Shown piece after piece: positions 17,470 through 27,258 of a stretch of 64,000 nt of DNA; the stretch's first letter is position 1, and every line of letters begins with the position of its first letter. Position numbers and translations under genes: made by a program. The DNA comes from SHZL01 sp031362985 (GTDB taxonomy: Bacteria > Pseudomonadota > Gammaproteobacteria > Xanthomonadales > SZUA-36): assembly GCA_031362985.1 (NCBI GenBank), contig JANLTO010000011.1, positions 9,340 to 73,339 of the forward strand, read 5' to 3'. The notes beneath the pieces are model-generated. The model saw only the letters and a program-made list of their open reading frames with translations, was not told where the DNA came from and did no database searches.

Positions 17470-18135
17470 CTACGGAGCAGCCAGGGCCGCGGCCGTCAGG
17501 TCCAGGGCCTGCTGTACATCCCGGTTGTTTTCCCCGCCTGGTTCAGCGGCATCCTTGAATCCACCATAGATTTCCCTGAGATCACTCAGACCCAGGTAAT
17601 CCGGATGGTGGACCTCGCTCAGAGTGGCATAAGCGAAACACGCGCCCTGCTTGCACACCGATAGCTTGTAAATGTGTACCGCGAGATCCACCTCCTCGCT
17701 TTCACCCATCAACGCATAGATTTCAGCAAAATCAGGGGATGCTCTTATTTCTCCGAAATACAGGTTTTCCTTTTCGACCTGCCAGCCATTACGGGTGAAC
17801 ACTTCGCCTATGGAGCCCCCGGCGGTAATGGCCTGGTGTTCCTGTTGAATCTGCGCTGGAATAAGCTCGGGATAGACCACCACCGCCAGGGTGCGGGTTA
17901 TTTTCTGACCGCCCTGAATGGTGTACAAACTCGATACACGCTCTTTCCCATCATCCTGCAACACGTCGATTCCATAACTACCAAACTTCAGTTTTATGCG
18001 TTCGCTGTTGAGCAGCGGGCGGGCAGCGTCTGGCGATACGGCTTGCGCAGTCGGGTCACTGCCGATCGACCAGCGGGGACTTATCGCCAGCGCACCCAGA
18101 ATTAGTACAACAACCAAGCATTGAGAACTTTTCAT
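17470..18135 (-). CDS. Exported protein of unknown function
   Basis: A 221-residue protein with an N-terminal hydrophobic segment at residues 7-18 (LVVVLILGALAI) that fits a signal peptide. No lipobox Cys is placed for a lipoprotein. I recognise no domain. The body is mixed alpha/beta with two Cys in a short loop (VCKQGACFAYA, near residues 161-168), a possible disulfide. It lies 30 bases downstream of the lipoprotein gene and is the third gene of the leftward unit that starts with the giant Rhs protein, so it may belong to that system. It converges on the EF-G paralogue. Confidence 0.7.
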   Translation of the reverse strand: MKSSQCLVVVLILGALAISPRWSIGSDPTAQAVSPDAARPLLNSERIKLKFGSYGIDVLQDDGKERVSSLYTIQGGQKITRTLAVVVYPELIPAQIQQEHQAITAGGSIGEVFTRNGWQVEKENLYFGEIRASPDFAEIYALMGESEEVDLAVHIYKLSVCKQGACFAYATLSEVHHPDYLGLSDLREIYGGFKDAAEPGGENNRDVQQALDLTAAALAAP

Positions 18136-18165
18136 GGAAACAGCAATCCTTGCATCCTCAAAGTT

Positions 18166-18795
18166 TCATTTTCCAATGACTGGCGGGAAGCGATAGAACA
18201 CTTGAACAAATTCCGCTTTCTCCGGGGCGTTACCTCTGTAGGGGCCGCGCGACCAGACCATGATTAAAGATCCGTCATCGGCCTTCCTGGCCTGGACTTG
18301 AACCTGGAAGTTCAAACTCTGACCTTCCATCATTGCGTATTCCTCTGATCTCTTGAATTTCAGCACGCCATCGGTGCAGGAAAAATCACCCTCAGCCATT
18401 GAAAATGTCGTGCTCTCAAATATCTTTTTGGCCTCCACATAATCTTGTAGCGCGAGAAAAGAAGCGCTGCCCTGACGTATGGAAATAGTACCCTTGCTCG
18501 CAGTGATTTCCGGTGCAGAAACAATCCGAGCCTCAGACAGGTGAAAGGGAAATAGCTTGTATATCATGAAGGCGCTATACCGGTCCGCAGTCCTTCCCTT
18601 TCCATTTGTCTCGAACTCGTCAGGCGTATTCCGATAAATCCCGGACAGAATCGGACAGTCACCATCATCAAAGCGCCTGGAATCGAAGCGACCCCACCCT
18701 TCAGGAAGCTGCGTTACTTCCGGGATCCTGATCTCCGGCGGCGTTGCACAACCACACAAAATCAGCAACACCCCTGCCAGTACAATAGATTTCAT
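18166..18795 (-). CDS. Lipoprotein, candidate Rhs immunity protein
   Basis: A 209-residue protein with a clear lipobox: VLLILCGC, Cys 16, following a short hydrophobic stretch, so it should be lipid-anchored in the periplasm. I recognise no domain beyond that. Its ATG overlaps the stop of the 2424-residue Rhs protein by one base (TAATG on the coding strand), which implies coupled translation. Genes directly after polymorphic toxins are often immunity genes, and periplasmic lipoprotein immunity proteins are known for toxins that act in the envelope. This role is inference from position only. Confidence 0.75.
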   Translation of the reverse strand: MKSIVLAGVLLILCGCATPPEIRIPEVTQLPEGWGRFDSRRFDDGDCPILSGIYRNTPDEFETNGKGRTADRYSAFMIYKLFPFHLSEARIVSAPEITASKGTISIRQGSASFLALQDYVEAKKIFESTTFSMAEGDFSCTDGVLKFKRSEEYAMMEGQSLNFQVQVQARKADDGSLIMVWSRGPYRGNAPEKAEFVQVFYRFPPVIGK

Positions 18796-21700
18796 TATGA
18801 CTGCTCCGCAAAATACAGGAATCGCAAATAGTCAGGGAAAAGCGATGGCAAGACGATAGGCGTCGCCATGAGCACGTTGGCCGGATTAATGAAATACCCG
18901 ATTGCCTTTTGGATTGGGCTGGTAAAAGTGATATTTGTTCCGTTGCCGGAGTAGAAAAAGGGTTGGTTGAATGAATCGTGCACACCCGAATACCCCTCCA
19001 GGATATAGTCGACAAATCCTCCTGGCGCGTAAGGCCGTTTGAACAATAAACCCGGCGCACCTTGTAGCCCGCCCAATGGGCTCAGGTGCCCCTTGTTTGG
19101 TACGTAAAATCTGTCGAAAACTTCATCAAGTGGCAGGCCTCTTTCAAATGCTGCCGCTGCGCCGCTATCTACCCAGATATCTTCATATATTCTTTCTCCG
19201 GCAATTTTGTCGCTGATTCCCCGGAACCCAGGGCTCTCTCCAAGTTGGCCGGGAAACCTCGCGGACTGCACTTGTTGGTAGGCCCTCAGTCGGACAGAAA
19301 TGTATGTTGCGGATGAAACCAGGGCACCAAACATAAGTCCACCCCTGAATTTCTGCCCATAAATTTCGGCTGAAATTCCGCCGGCAATTCCGTCTGTCGC
19401 AACCCGATTGATGGAGTATGCGTTGCCGAAGTATCCAGCCACGCCGCCCATAAGGGCTCCGGCAAACGCACCTCTGACAGAGCCTTTCAGATTTCCGCTG
19501 ACTATCGCGCCGCCCACAAAACCTGCGGCTGCACCTCCGATCACTGCAGATGCAGTAAAAGCAGCCGTGGTTGCAACTCCTGCCGCAACCGATGGCATCA
19601 GTGACCACGCCCAGGCAGATGCTGCACCGAATGTGAAATAGCCGGCTACTGCCCCGGCTATCACCCTGCCCCACTTCTTGATGAAATAGCTGAGTCCGAA
19701 GTAGCCCGAGGGATCCGTGTAGGAAAGAGGATTGTTGAACACATAGGTATAGCGATTGAGTGACTGGCCGTTCCTGGGTTCCTGAACGACCGGGTCAGCC
19801 TGCAGGAATCTGCCCAGGTGCGGATCGTAGATTCGTCCATTCATGTGGATGACTCCAAGGCCGTCTGCATGTTCGTGGCCAGTAAAACCCCGGGTTGTTA
19901 TCGCATTTGCTACGGACTTTCCAGGCACTGTCAGAGGCCCCGACCAAACCAGGTTACGCCGTTCACCGAACGCGTTAAAGCTCATTGCTGCCGAATCGGC
20001 AACCAAACCCGAACTCGTGGTGGTGGTGTGGATCGAGCCAAGATGATCCTTGATCAGGTAGGTAGTGTTTTGCACTCCTGTTGCCGGGTAATAGTCTGCA
20101 ATGGCAACACCGGCCACGCTGCGTTTGAAAAAGGGACTGCTGCTGCCCTGTTGAATGCGCTCGACGTTACCGAGATACCAGGTGGTTTTCACTCCGTCCA
20201 CCGGGTTGGCATCGATGCGCCTGGTGCGCTCGTTTGCAATTCCGTATTCGAACCGGGTAGAGGAACTTCCATTTGTGATTTGGGTGGCCTGGTCGAACAG
20301 GCTATAACTGATTTTCCTCCCGTCGCTGGCTGTCAGTTGATTACCATTCGTATCGTAGGTGTACGTTACGGATCCGGCCTGGGTGACGGCATGAGGACCG
20401 GCAGGCTGCTGTCCGTAGAGAAAATTGCCCACATCAGATTTAAAAGTGATATTGCCCGAAGTCGCGTAGCGCATGCTCTGCATGCTCTGAAACACGCCGC
20501 CATCCACGGACAGCGATACGTCTTCCAGGCGATTGAGCAAATCGTATTTGAACTTCTCCTGCAGATTGGTACTGCGCGAAGTGTCATAGCGGGATGTCAG
20601 ATTCCCCAGGACGTCAAATTGGTAACTCACGTACTGGATTTCTGCGCCACTGACATCATACGCTTCAAGGGTTTTTACCCTGCCCGACTGGGACTGGTAG
20701 CTGGCGAATACCTGGACACCGTTTTGCAGCTTCAGGGAGGTGACATTGCCGCGCGCATCAACACCTTGAATTTGCTGGTAGGTTTTTCCATTCACGCCTT
20801 CCCGCGCTTCCTGTAGTTTCTCCAGAAAACCCCGGTTGTTGTAATGAAACCGGATACCGTTATCGCCGCCGGAGGCATCAAACTGCTGAAAGATTCGCCC
20901 GAAGGCGTCATAAGTTGTTTCTTCCACAAACTGCATGCCATCCAGCGCAGTTGTCACAAATGCGGGCCGGCTGAACGCGTCGTAGGTAAACTGGCGTTGA
21001 TGCAAAATGGCGCCTGCCTCTCCCGTTCGATAGATCTGCTGCGTTATCGATCCCTTACCCCTGGTAGTCGTGAGCGTGCTGTTGTTCCAGCTGGACTCTT
21101 CGTGGTTCATGGTGACATAAACGGTATCGGCCAGGCTGCTCACCCCGCTTAATTCGCGCCGGTGGATCATTCTTCCCATCTGGTCATAGGCGAAATCAAT
21201 AGCCTGGCTTTTCTCATCCAGTTGCCGCGTCATTTCCCCCAAAGCGTTGTAGCCGTATTGCCAGAACCCCTTGTCCGGATCATCCAGGCTGATTTTGCGA
21301 CCAACAGCATCAAACACGGTAGCGGTTACTGCACCGTCCACCCCGGTAACCCGGGTGAGATTGCCTGCCGCATCGAAGGCATAGCTGATTTTGCCACATG
21401 CGTGGTCGTAGACCAGAATGGTTTCACCCAGTGAATTTTTGAGTTCGAGCTGCGCCTGGCCGAGGTTATTGGTGATTCGCGTCAATCGCGGTTGTCCCGC
21501 AATGCAACCCCCGGCCAAACTATCGTAGTCATAGGTTATGTCGCCCCCGTCTGCTGAGAGCACTGAATCGACCCGGCCAAGTCCATCATAAGCAGTCAGA
21601 TTCCAGAATCGGCTTTCAGCCGCAAAGTAGGGTTCAGAGACACGTTCCGGACGACCCGATTCATCGTAGTAGCGATCGACATAGACAAACCTGCCATCAA

Positions 21701-24700
21701 AGCCCTGGGAAGCGACGCGAACTTCCCGGCCCAGGCGATCGAAACAGTGATGCTGTTCCGGTTGGCCGTTGCCTGTTGCCAACGAATACCAGGAAGTATC
21801 GGCTACCGGACAGTAACTGCCCGCGCCGCTTTTTCTGATGGTCTTGCTCATTGCGCCCGTAGATGCCCAACTGATGAAAGGTCGGCCCATAAAATCCACT
21901 GCGGTTGTTGCGACGTTTCCGTTGATGTCCAGCGTAGTCAATGAGTTACCCCAGGCATCCCAGAGGCTGGTCCTGGCTGTCACTTGATTCATCGCATTGC
22001 GCGACTCAATGGCAAAGCGGCCCCAGGCGTCATAAACGGCGCTATTGCTTCGCGGTGACATTCCATTGCCGGTCACGGTCTCGTTCAGTCGATTGCCAAA
22101 AGAGTCGCGCACATACTGCGTGGTGACCTTGAAAGCAGCGCGATTGGGTTCAGTGACTTCCTGGCGCAACAGCCCGGTTTGCGAGTCATAGGCAAACGCC
22201 ATTTCACGGGTCAGACTTGAACTACCCGTGCGGGACTGCGTCGTGTTCCTGGATATCTCCAGTCCCAAGCGCCAGCGTGCCGCGTCCGGGCTAAACACGC
22301 TCTGAGTAATTGTGCTGGCCGTGGCACTGCTGCCATCGGCATCGTAGGTCGAGACCGAGGCTTCGGTGACGTTACCGTAGTTATCAAGCTTTGTTGCTGC
22401 CAAGGTCTTGTGTTCGAACACCCCAGCGAGCGTGTAGTAACGCTGCAAGCCAATTTCAATAAAAGGCAAATAGACTCCCTTGCCTGCAATGGTTGAAATA
22501 CGCCCGGTTTGATTGATGGCGTAGCTGAGCAATGTCGTGCCGCTGTCCGTGGCGGGAGCGGTGGTCGTTGCGGTAATGGCAGGCCAGGCGATCGGGCTGG
22601 AAGCCAGAGGGTTGCTGATCGGGCCCAGTTTCTGACCGGCGCCCACCAGCGCCTTCCTGACATCGGCCACCAGGCCAACAAATGGGAAATCCTGCCGATA
22701 ACGCGTATTGGTACGAACCCCGATTTGCGGGTCATAGGTCACCACTTCGCCAAAGCCCAGAAAACCCCTGCCCCCTCCTTGCAACTTGCCGCCAACATAG
22801 TGGTATTCAACACTGCGCTCGGCTTGTGCATTGCCAAATACCGGCGCGCTGCTTTGCACTTTGCTGACGACATGGATGGGAGCAATCAAATCATGAACTG
22901 CGGAGAACTGGCCCCACCGGGCATTTTTTGCGTCACGCATCCGTGTGTAAACCGCCGCATTGCTGAGGGGCAGGTAATTGATCGTCGTGCGCCCACCCCA
23001 GCCATCGGTAATTGCGGTAACCAGGTTGGTGGCGTTCGGGTTCAATGAGCCGCTGCCATTTCCGCCCGGATACAGCCGGGTAGAACCGGACTCGACGGTT
23101 CCCAGTGCACCGAAGTCGACAAAAAAGTTGTCCAGGAAGCCATCTGCATTGGTGTCGATCCAGGCTGAAACGTCGGCCTGGTCGGTATTACCAAAAATGT
23201 AGTTGGTGGATATCGCAGCGGTGAATGCGGAGCCAAACCGGTTTTCGTGCATCACCCACTTGGCGCCGTTCAGCGCCGCGGCGGCCGGGTAGATGAACTC
23301 GGGAAGTCCATCACCGGTAATGTCAACAAAACGCGCTCGACTGCTCAAACCAAGATTTGTCAACTTCACGATGGGAATCGTCGCAGGCACCAGGCCTGCC
23401 CCTGAATTGATTTGTGCCTTCCATTCAAAAAAAGCATCCTGCCAGGCCACGTCGGCCATACCGTCTGCATTGATGTCGACAGGGTGGATGCGTTGCACTC
23501 GTGGTAATGCGCTGAAAGGATTGCAGGCGTCCGGCACATTGCAATCATCTCCTGTGGCGAGGAGTTCACCTTGGACAAAGCTGTAATCAGCAGCAGCCTT
23601 GAGCACGAGATAGAAACTGGCCCAGGCATACGACTCACCAATGGCTAGCCGGGTAGCTTCTGATGCGCCCTGATCCATGACGAACCGGGAAAAACGAGTG
23701 GCATCAGCACCTCTTTCACCGGGCGCCTTGGGCACACAGCCCTGGCCACATTTTACGTAACGGCGACTCAGGCGCACCAGAAGGTCAACCGCGCCATCAC
23801 CGTTGTAGTCGAAAGGCCGGGCAAATGTTGCGCTGCTCGATGATTGATCGGCAAAGTGCGGAGCTTCGGTATCGATGAACCAGCCACCGGTTGATTGCTC
23901 AGGAAACAGGGCGGTGGAGAGGTTGATGGTTAAAACCTGCGGCGCATCAAATCCAACAATGCCCGAATTCAGCGGAGAAAAGCGATTGTGTAACAGCACC
24001 AGTTCCTTGCTTCCATCGGCAGCGACTCTGTTGGTCACCAGGTCGGCAAGCCCGTCACCGTCGAAGTCCATGATCCGTACCAGCGGTGGGTCGGTAAGCC
24101 CGCAACAGGTTCCGGATACGGCGACCGCCGAGCCCAGGGTCGTACCGCTGGACAGTAGCGCCTGCCAACCACTGCTTGAGGGATAAATGATGTCTTCAAA
24201 TCCATCTGCATTCAGGTCGATGCCCTGCAGTGTCACCGGAAGGTTTGCCGAACCGTTGCCGGGAATGGTGTACGTGGTGGTGCCGGGAGCCGCAAAACTT
24301 CCGCTCGCCAGTGCAATCGCGGTGCGAAACCTGAATGTGGTTCCCGATTTCTCGGTGAGCAATAAATCGGGGCGACCATCGCCGCTGACGTCGGCAAAGG
24401 CCAAGGCGGAATGCTGGCTGTTGAATGCGCTATTGATGGCTGTGCCGGAACTGCTCACTACGTTTTTGCTGTACTTCCATTCAAACCGGGTGGGTGGAAA
24501 ACAGTAACTCCTCTGGGCATTGTTACACTCGGTCACGGATTGCAGTGCAAGACGGCCATGCGCGTCACTGGCGTAATCGAGATGCCAGGAGCGCAGCAGG
24601 TCCAGCGCGCTCCCGGAATTTTTACGGGCAAGGGAATCTACCCGGAGCAGCGAGTAGTTCTGTACCTGTAAACTACCAGCAGCTGCTGAAAGCACGGCGT

Positions 24701-26069
24701 CCTGCCGTCCGCCTGCGTAGATGAAATCAAGTTGCGCGTGAGGCACCGTACCGGTAACCGTATTGCCCGCGTACTGAACGGACGCCAGCATGAACTCCAC
24801 CGGGCCCGTGGCGCTGGCGGCTAGCTCAGAGTAGAGGTAATTCATGTAGTTTCCCGCCTGGTCGGTGGTCTTGTTCAAGGCCCATGCAATGGCGGTCTGT
24901 GCGTCCGTTGCGGACCGCGCCTCGATACGTGAATCTGCGCTGGCGCCGTATTGACTGACCTGGCCGTTCTTATGCCACACGGTGAAATACGCAGGGCCTG
25001 AACCGGCACTGCCAAAGGAAACCACTTTGTCGAGATTATCCAGCTCGGTCCGATACTCGCTTCCGTTTGCACCATACACGCCCAGGGTAACAAGCAGGCG
25101 GCGGCCATCGAGACAGAACCGGTCTTGAGAGTTGAGCGCAATTCCGCTGGAACGCTTTATGCCATCTTGCTCAATGGTTTGTGGGCAACGAGTGATGAGG
25201 GAAATCCCGCCCAGGGATCCACCTACTCCCAAATGCCCGTTACCACCCTGACTGGACCAGTCTATGCTGAGCTGCGGTGCCAGCCCGCCGGATGCGGGGA
25301 CGGTAACTAACGGGATGGTGTAATTTGCATTCCCTGCTGCATCCACGCTAAACGAACCAGCTGTGGATCCCACCTGGGACGATGCCTGGTCAATGGTCAT
25401 GTCAGGCGCACCCGCCGGGGCCGGCGGCGTTTCGGGATTGGCTGACACCGTGACTGCCCTCGTGGCGGCCTTCGTGATCACCGGTGCGGCCGCCTTTGTC
25501 ACCGCCTTTGTGAGTGGCGCCGGACCTGACATCGAGGCCGTCATCGTGGCCGCCATCTTGGATGACGTAGAGGCCGCTACTGCGAGCTCAGACGCTGACG
25601 AATCAGTCCCGGCTGTTTTACCCAGGTTTCCATTCAGACCAATTACATCAGTGACGCCAGTGACTGTAAGCACCAGCGGCGGCGATACTTCGCCGCACTG
25701 CGGTGACCCGTCAGCAAACTCATTGCAGGCCTGCACCAGAAACGTGTACTGGCCTGGCTGACCTCGAAACATCCGGATTTCTGCCTGGTCGGTATAGCTG
25801 ACCTGGCGCACGCCAGCGTGCTTTTCAGTCAGCCGGAACAGCGCAATGGATTCATCGCCAGTGACAGACCACTTCAAAGTGATCAACCCATCCAGACTGG
25901 CCAGTTCAGTTGGCGTAAGCCAGGAAGGCTGTGATTGTGCTTCAACCTGAATTGACAACAACATGGCTGCCAGCAAGGCCCACATCGATGCAGCGCGACT
26001 GCGGCTTACAAAATTCAATACAGTGACGGCGTGTGCCCGCGTCTCGCTTTTTGCTTTTGCTGCGATCAT
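18795..26069 (-). CDS. Giant SpvB/FG-GAP/Rhs polymorphic toxin-like protein
   Basis: A 2424-residue secreted-type protein. In order: a signal peptide with its hydrophobic core near residues 29-44; a fibronectin III-like domain to about 135; an Ala/Thr linker to 215; and an SpvB-type N-terminal domain (GNANYTIPL, then PQLSIDWSSQGGNG). Then come at least seven FG-GAP calcium-loop repeats (DVSGDGRPD, DLNADGFED, DFDGDGLAD, DYNGDGAVD, DINADGMAD, DITGDGLPE, DTNADGFLD) and many YD/Rhs repeats. The Rhs core is GRFLQADPV...YTDPSGY, ending near residue 2123. The last 301 residues (18798-19700) are a variable tail with a long Gly/Ala-rich membrane-like stretch and then a polar domain containing DYILEGYSGVHDSFN. 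GGGGGA precedes the ATG. The tail activity is unknown. Confidence 0.93.
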   Translation of the reverse strand: MIAAKAKSETRAHAVTVLNFVSRSRAASMWALLAAMLLSIQVEAQSQPSWLTPTELASLDGLITLKWSVTGDESIALFRLTEKHAGVRQVSYTDQAEIRMFRGQPGQYTFLVQACNEFADGSPQCGEVSPPLVLTVTGVTDVIGLNGNLGKTAGTDSSASELAVAASTSSKMAATMTASMSGPAPLTKAVTKAAAPVITKAATRAVTVSANPETPPAPAGAPDMTIDQASSQVGSTAGSFSVDAAGNANYTIPLVTVPASGGLAPQLSIDWSSQGGNGHLGVGGSLGGISLITRCPQTIEQDGIKRSSGIALNSQDRFCLDGRRLLVTLGVYGANGSEYRTELDNLDKVVSFGSAGSGPAYFTVWHKNGQVSQYGASADSRIEARSATDAQTAIAWALNKTTDQAGNYMNYLYSELAASATGPVEFMLASVQYAGNTVTGTVPHAQLDFIYAGGRQDAVLSAAAGSLQVQNYSLLRVDSLARKNSGSALDLLRSWHLDYASDAHGRLALQSVTECNNAQRSYCFPPTRFEWKYSKNVVSSSGTAINSAFNSQHSALAFADVSGDGRPDLLLTEKSGTTFRFRTAIALASGSFAAPGTTTYTIPGNGSANLPVTLQGIDLNADGFEDIIYPSSSGWQALLSSGTTLGSAVAVSGTCCGLTDPPLVRIMDFDGDGLADLVTNRVAADGSKELVLLHNRFSPLNSGIVGFDAPQVLTINLSTALFPEQSTGGWFIDTEAPHFADQSSSSATFARPFDYNGDGAVDLLVRLSRRYVKCGQGCVPKAPGERGADATRFSRFVMDQGASEATRLAIGESYAWASFYLVLKAAADYSFVQGELLATGDDCNVPDACNPFSALPRVQRIHPVDINADGMADVAWQDAFFEWKAQINSGAGLVPATIPIVKLTNLGLSSRARFVDITGDGLPEFIYPAAAALNGAKWVMHENRFGSAFTAAISTNYIFGNTDQADVSAWIDTNADGFLDNFFVDFGALGTVESGSTRLYPGGNGSGSLNPNATNLVTAITDGWGGRTTINYLPLSNAAVYTRMRDAKNARWGQFSAVHDLIAPIHVVSKVQSSAPVFGNAQAERSVEYHYVGGKLQGGGRGFLGFGEVVTYDPQIGVRTNTRYRQDFPFVGLVADVRKALVGAGQKLGPISNPLASSPIAWPAITATTTAPATDSGTTLLSYAINQTGRISTIAGKGVYLPFIEIGLQRYYTLAGVFEHKTLAATKLDNYGNVTEASVSTYDADGSSATASTITQSVFSPDAARWRLGLEISRNTTQSRTGSSSLTREMAFAYDSQTGLLRQEVTEPNRAAFKVTTQYVRDSFGNRLNETVTGNGMSPRSNSAVYDAWGRFAIESRNAMNQVTARTSLWDAWGNSLTTLDINGNVATTAVDFMGRPFISWASTGAMSKTIRKSGAGSYCPVADTSWYSLATGNGQPEQHHCFDRLGREVRVASQGFDGRFVYVDRYYDESGRPERVSEPYFAAESRFWNLTAYDGLGRVDSVLSADGGDITYDYDSLAGGCIAGQPRLTRITNNLGQAQLELKNSLGETILVYDHACGKISYAFDAAGNLTRVTGVDGAVTATVFDAVGRKISLDDPDKGFWQYGYNALGEMTRQLDEKSQAIDFAYDQMGRMIHRRELSGVSSLADTVYVTMNHEESSWNNSTLTTTRGKGSITQQIYRTGEAGAILHQRQFTYDAFSRPAFVTTALDGMQFVEETTYDAFGRIFQQFDASGGDNGIRFHYNNRGFLEKLQEAREGVNGKTYQQIQGVDARGNVTSLKLQNGVQVFASYQSQSGRVKTLEAYDVSGAEIQYVSYQFDVLGNLTSRYDTSRSTNLQEKFKYDLLNRLEDVSLSVDGGVFQSMQSMRYATSGNITFKSDVGNFLYGQQPAGPHAVTQAGSVTYTYDTNGNQLTASDGRKISYSLFDQATQITNGSSSTRFEYGIANERTRRIDANPVDGVKTTWYLGNVERIQQGSSSPFFKRSVAGVAIADYYPATGVQNTTYLIKDHLGSIHTTTTSSGLVADSAAMSFNAFGERRNLVWSGPLTVPGKSVANAITTRGFTGHEHADGLGVIHMNGRIYDPHLGRFLQADPVVQEPRNGQSLNRYTYVFNNPLSYTDPSGYFGLSYFIKKWGRVIAGAVAGYFTFGAASAWAWSLMPSVAAGVATTAAFTASAVIGGAAAGFVGGAIVSGNLKGSVRGAFAGALMGGVAGYFGNAYSINRVATDGIAGGISAEIYGQKFRGGLMFGALVSSATYISVRLRAYQQVQSARFPGQLGESPGFRGISDKIAGERIYEDIWVDSGAAAAFERGLPLDEVFDRFYVPNKGHLSPLGGLQGAPGLLFKRPYAPGGFVDYILEGYSGVHDSFNQPFFYSGNGTNITFTSPIQKAIGYFINPANVLMATPIVLPSLFPDYLRFLYFAEQS

Positions 26070-26149
26070 GACTTCCCCCTGTTCCGGCAGACAAGGCCGG
26101 GTAAAATGAAACGGTGACCAGTACTAATGCACAGTCACGGGGGTCGTCT

Positions 26150-26272
26150 ATGGGTGAAACGGAGAAACGTAAACCGAGCAGGAAGTTCTTACAGGATGTC
26201 GCAGGCGCTGCCTACAAAAAGGAAAAAAATACCGGACCAAGGCGCTTCATCATCCGGCGATGTTTTCTCTGA
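26150..26272 (+). CDS. Possible 40-residue basic peptide or truncated gene
   Basis: A short frame with GGGGG six bases before its ATG. The product starts MGETEKRKPSRKFLQ and is strongly basic. Its last seven codons run into the repeated phosphotransferase segment that begins at 26250. It may therefore be the 5' end of a gene cut at that junction. I recognise no family, and the evidence for translation is weak. Confidence 0.2.
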   Translation: MGETEKRKPSRKFLQDVAGAAYKKEKNTGPRRFIIRRCFL

Positions 26273-26518
26273 GCCACTCCAGCCAAAGCCAGGCCGGCGC
26301 CTCAGTCACAAACCAGTTGGAACTGTTCGCGTCGATGGTGCGGCGTTCTGCGGCGACGCAAATGGAAACCGTCAGACGCGTGCGCACCAGCGGCACCAAC
26401 ACCGAGTGCTCAGCTGCGGATAAAGGACGCACGGATTCATAACCGCTGATGACGTGCCGCGCAGTCGCCAGTGGGTCCGGCACATCCATCATCTGGTAGG
26501 CAAGGCAGATCGCCAATT
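26250..26518 (-). pseudogene. Truncated 3' end of a phosphotransferase gene
   Basis: This segment encodes the last 90 or so residues of an APH-type phosphotransferase: LAYQMMDVPDP, then HVISGYESVRPLS, ERRTIDANSSNWFVTEAP and a WLRENIAG end. It matches the C-terminus of the intact gene at 33224-34198. The catalytic HGD and DFG motifs are absent because the similarity stops at 26518. The reading frame is still open (to 26555) but the protein would be only a fragment, so I call it a remnant. It forms a 269 bp direct repeat with 33224-33492. Confidence 0.85.
26250..26518. repeat. Direct repeat, copy A (269 bp)
   Basis: Aligns without gaps to 33224-33492, a constant offset of 6974. My hand count gives about 31 differences, or roughly 88 percent identity. 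Same orientation as copy B. Confidence 0.9.
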
Positions 26519-26574
26519 GTATTCTTTCCCCAGTCATATCTGATTTCAGCGCCACTCCTGGAGCAATTGCTTGT

Positions 26575-27165
26575 TCATTTAACCTGAACGAACTCCTGGT
26601 TCCATGGGCTCAAGGTGCGGGTTTCGTCTTGAAAGGCTTCGGGTAGCTCCTCCACCATATGCCAGGTGGTTGCCAAACGACCGAAACCCACGCAGAAAGC
26701 GGACCACATTCCCAGCTCGACAATCTGTGCCTCACTGAAATGCTCACGCAGCTCGGCGTATACCGCATCGTCGATAGACAGATGATCCGTCGCCATCAAT
26801 TCACCAAACTTGATGGCCGCCTTCTCCCCCGCAGTGAGGTTTTCCGCCTCGGCTGGTTTCTCCAGCGAACACACCAGGTCTTCGGTGAGTCCATCGTTCA
26901 TGGCGTCGGTGTAGCGAATTGCCATGCAGCTACGGCATTGATTGAAAAACGCAATGCGCAGTCGAACCAGCTCCATCAACTTTTCAGGCAACGTTCGCCT
27001 GGCTTTCAATGCTCCGGCAAAACCCACCATACCCATTAGCATGTCCGGACAATGGGCAAAAAACCGCGACAGACCCTGCTCCAGGGCTGTGAGATTTTCC
27101 GGTTGGATGGCCGCTTTGAGTTCGGGCGCCCAGTCTTCGGGTTCAATTTTCCGTAGCCGGCTCAT
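26575..27165 (-). CDS. Carboxymuconolactone decarboxylase / AhpD-like protein
   Basis: A 196-residue all-helical protein of the CMD/AhpD superfamily, which includes peroxidase-associated and decarboxylase enzymes. The central block is NQCRSCMAIRYTDA: the CxxC redox pair is present, but the His found four residues after the second Cys in AhpD is replaced by Arg. The ATG at 27165 has AGGAG seven bases upstream; the frame extends to 27192. It is the last gene of a leftward group: PQQ dehydrogenase, SDR, then this. A role in protecting from or processing the oxidation product is possible but unproven. Confidence 0.85.
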   Translation of the reverse strand: MSRLRKIEPEDWAPELKAAIQPENLTALEQGLSRFFAHCPDMLMGMVGFAGALKARRTLPEKLMELVRLRIAFFNQCRSCMAIRYTDAMNDGLTEDLVCSLEKPAEAENLTAGEKAAIKFGELMATDHLSIDDAVYAELREHFSEAQIVELGMWSAFCVGFGRLATTWHMVEELPEAFQDETRTLSPWNQEFVQVK

Positions 27166-27258
27166 GCCGTTGCTCCTGTAATCACCCCGCAAATGTTCGT
27201 TGGCCTACGCTTCAGGGTCAAACTACTGGACACCCATGTTTCATAAGCGTCGTTGAGT

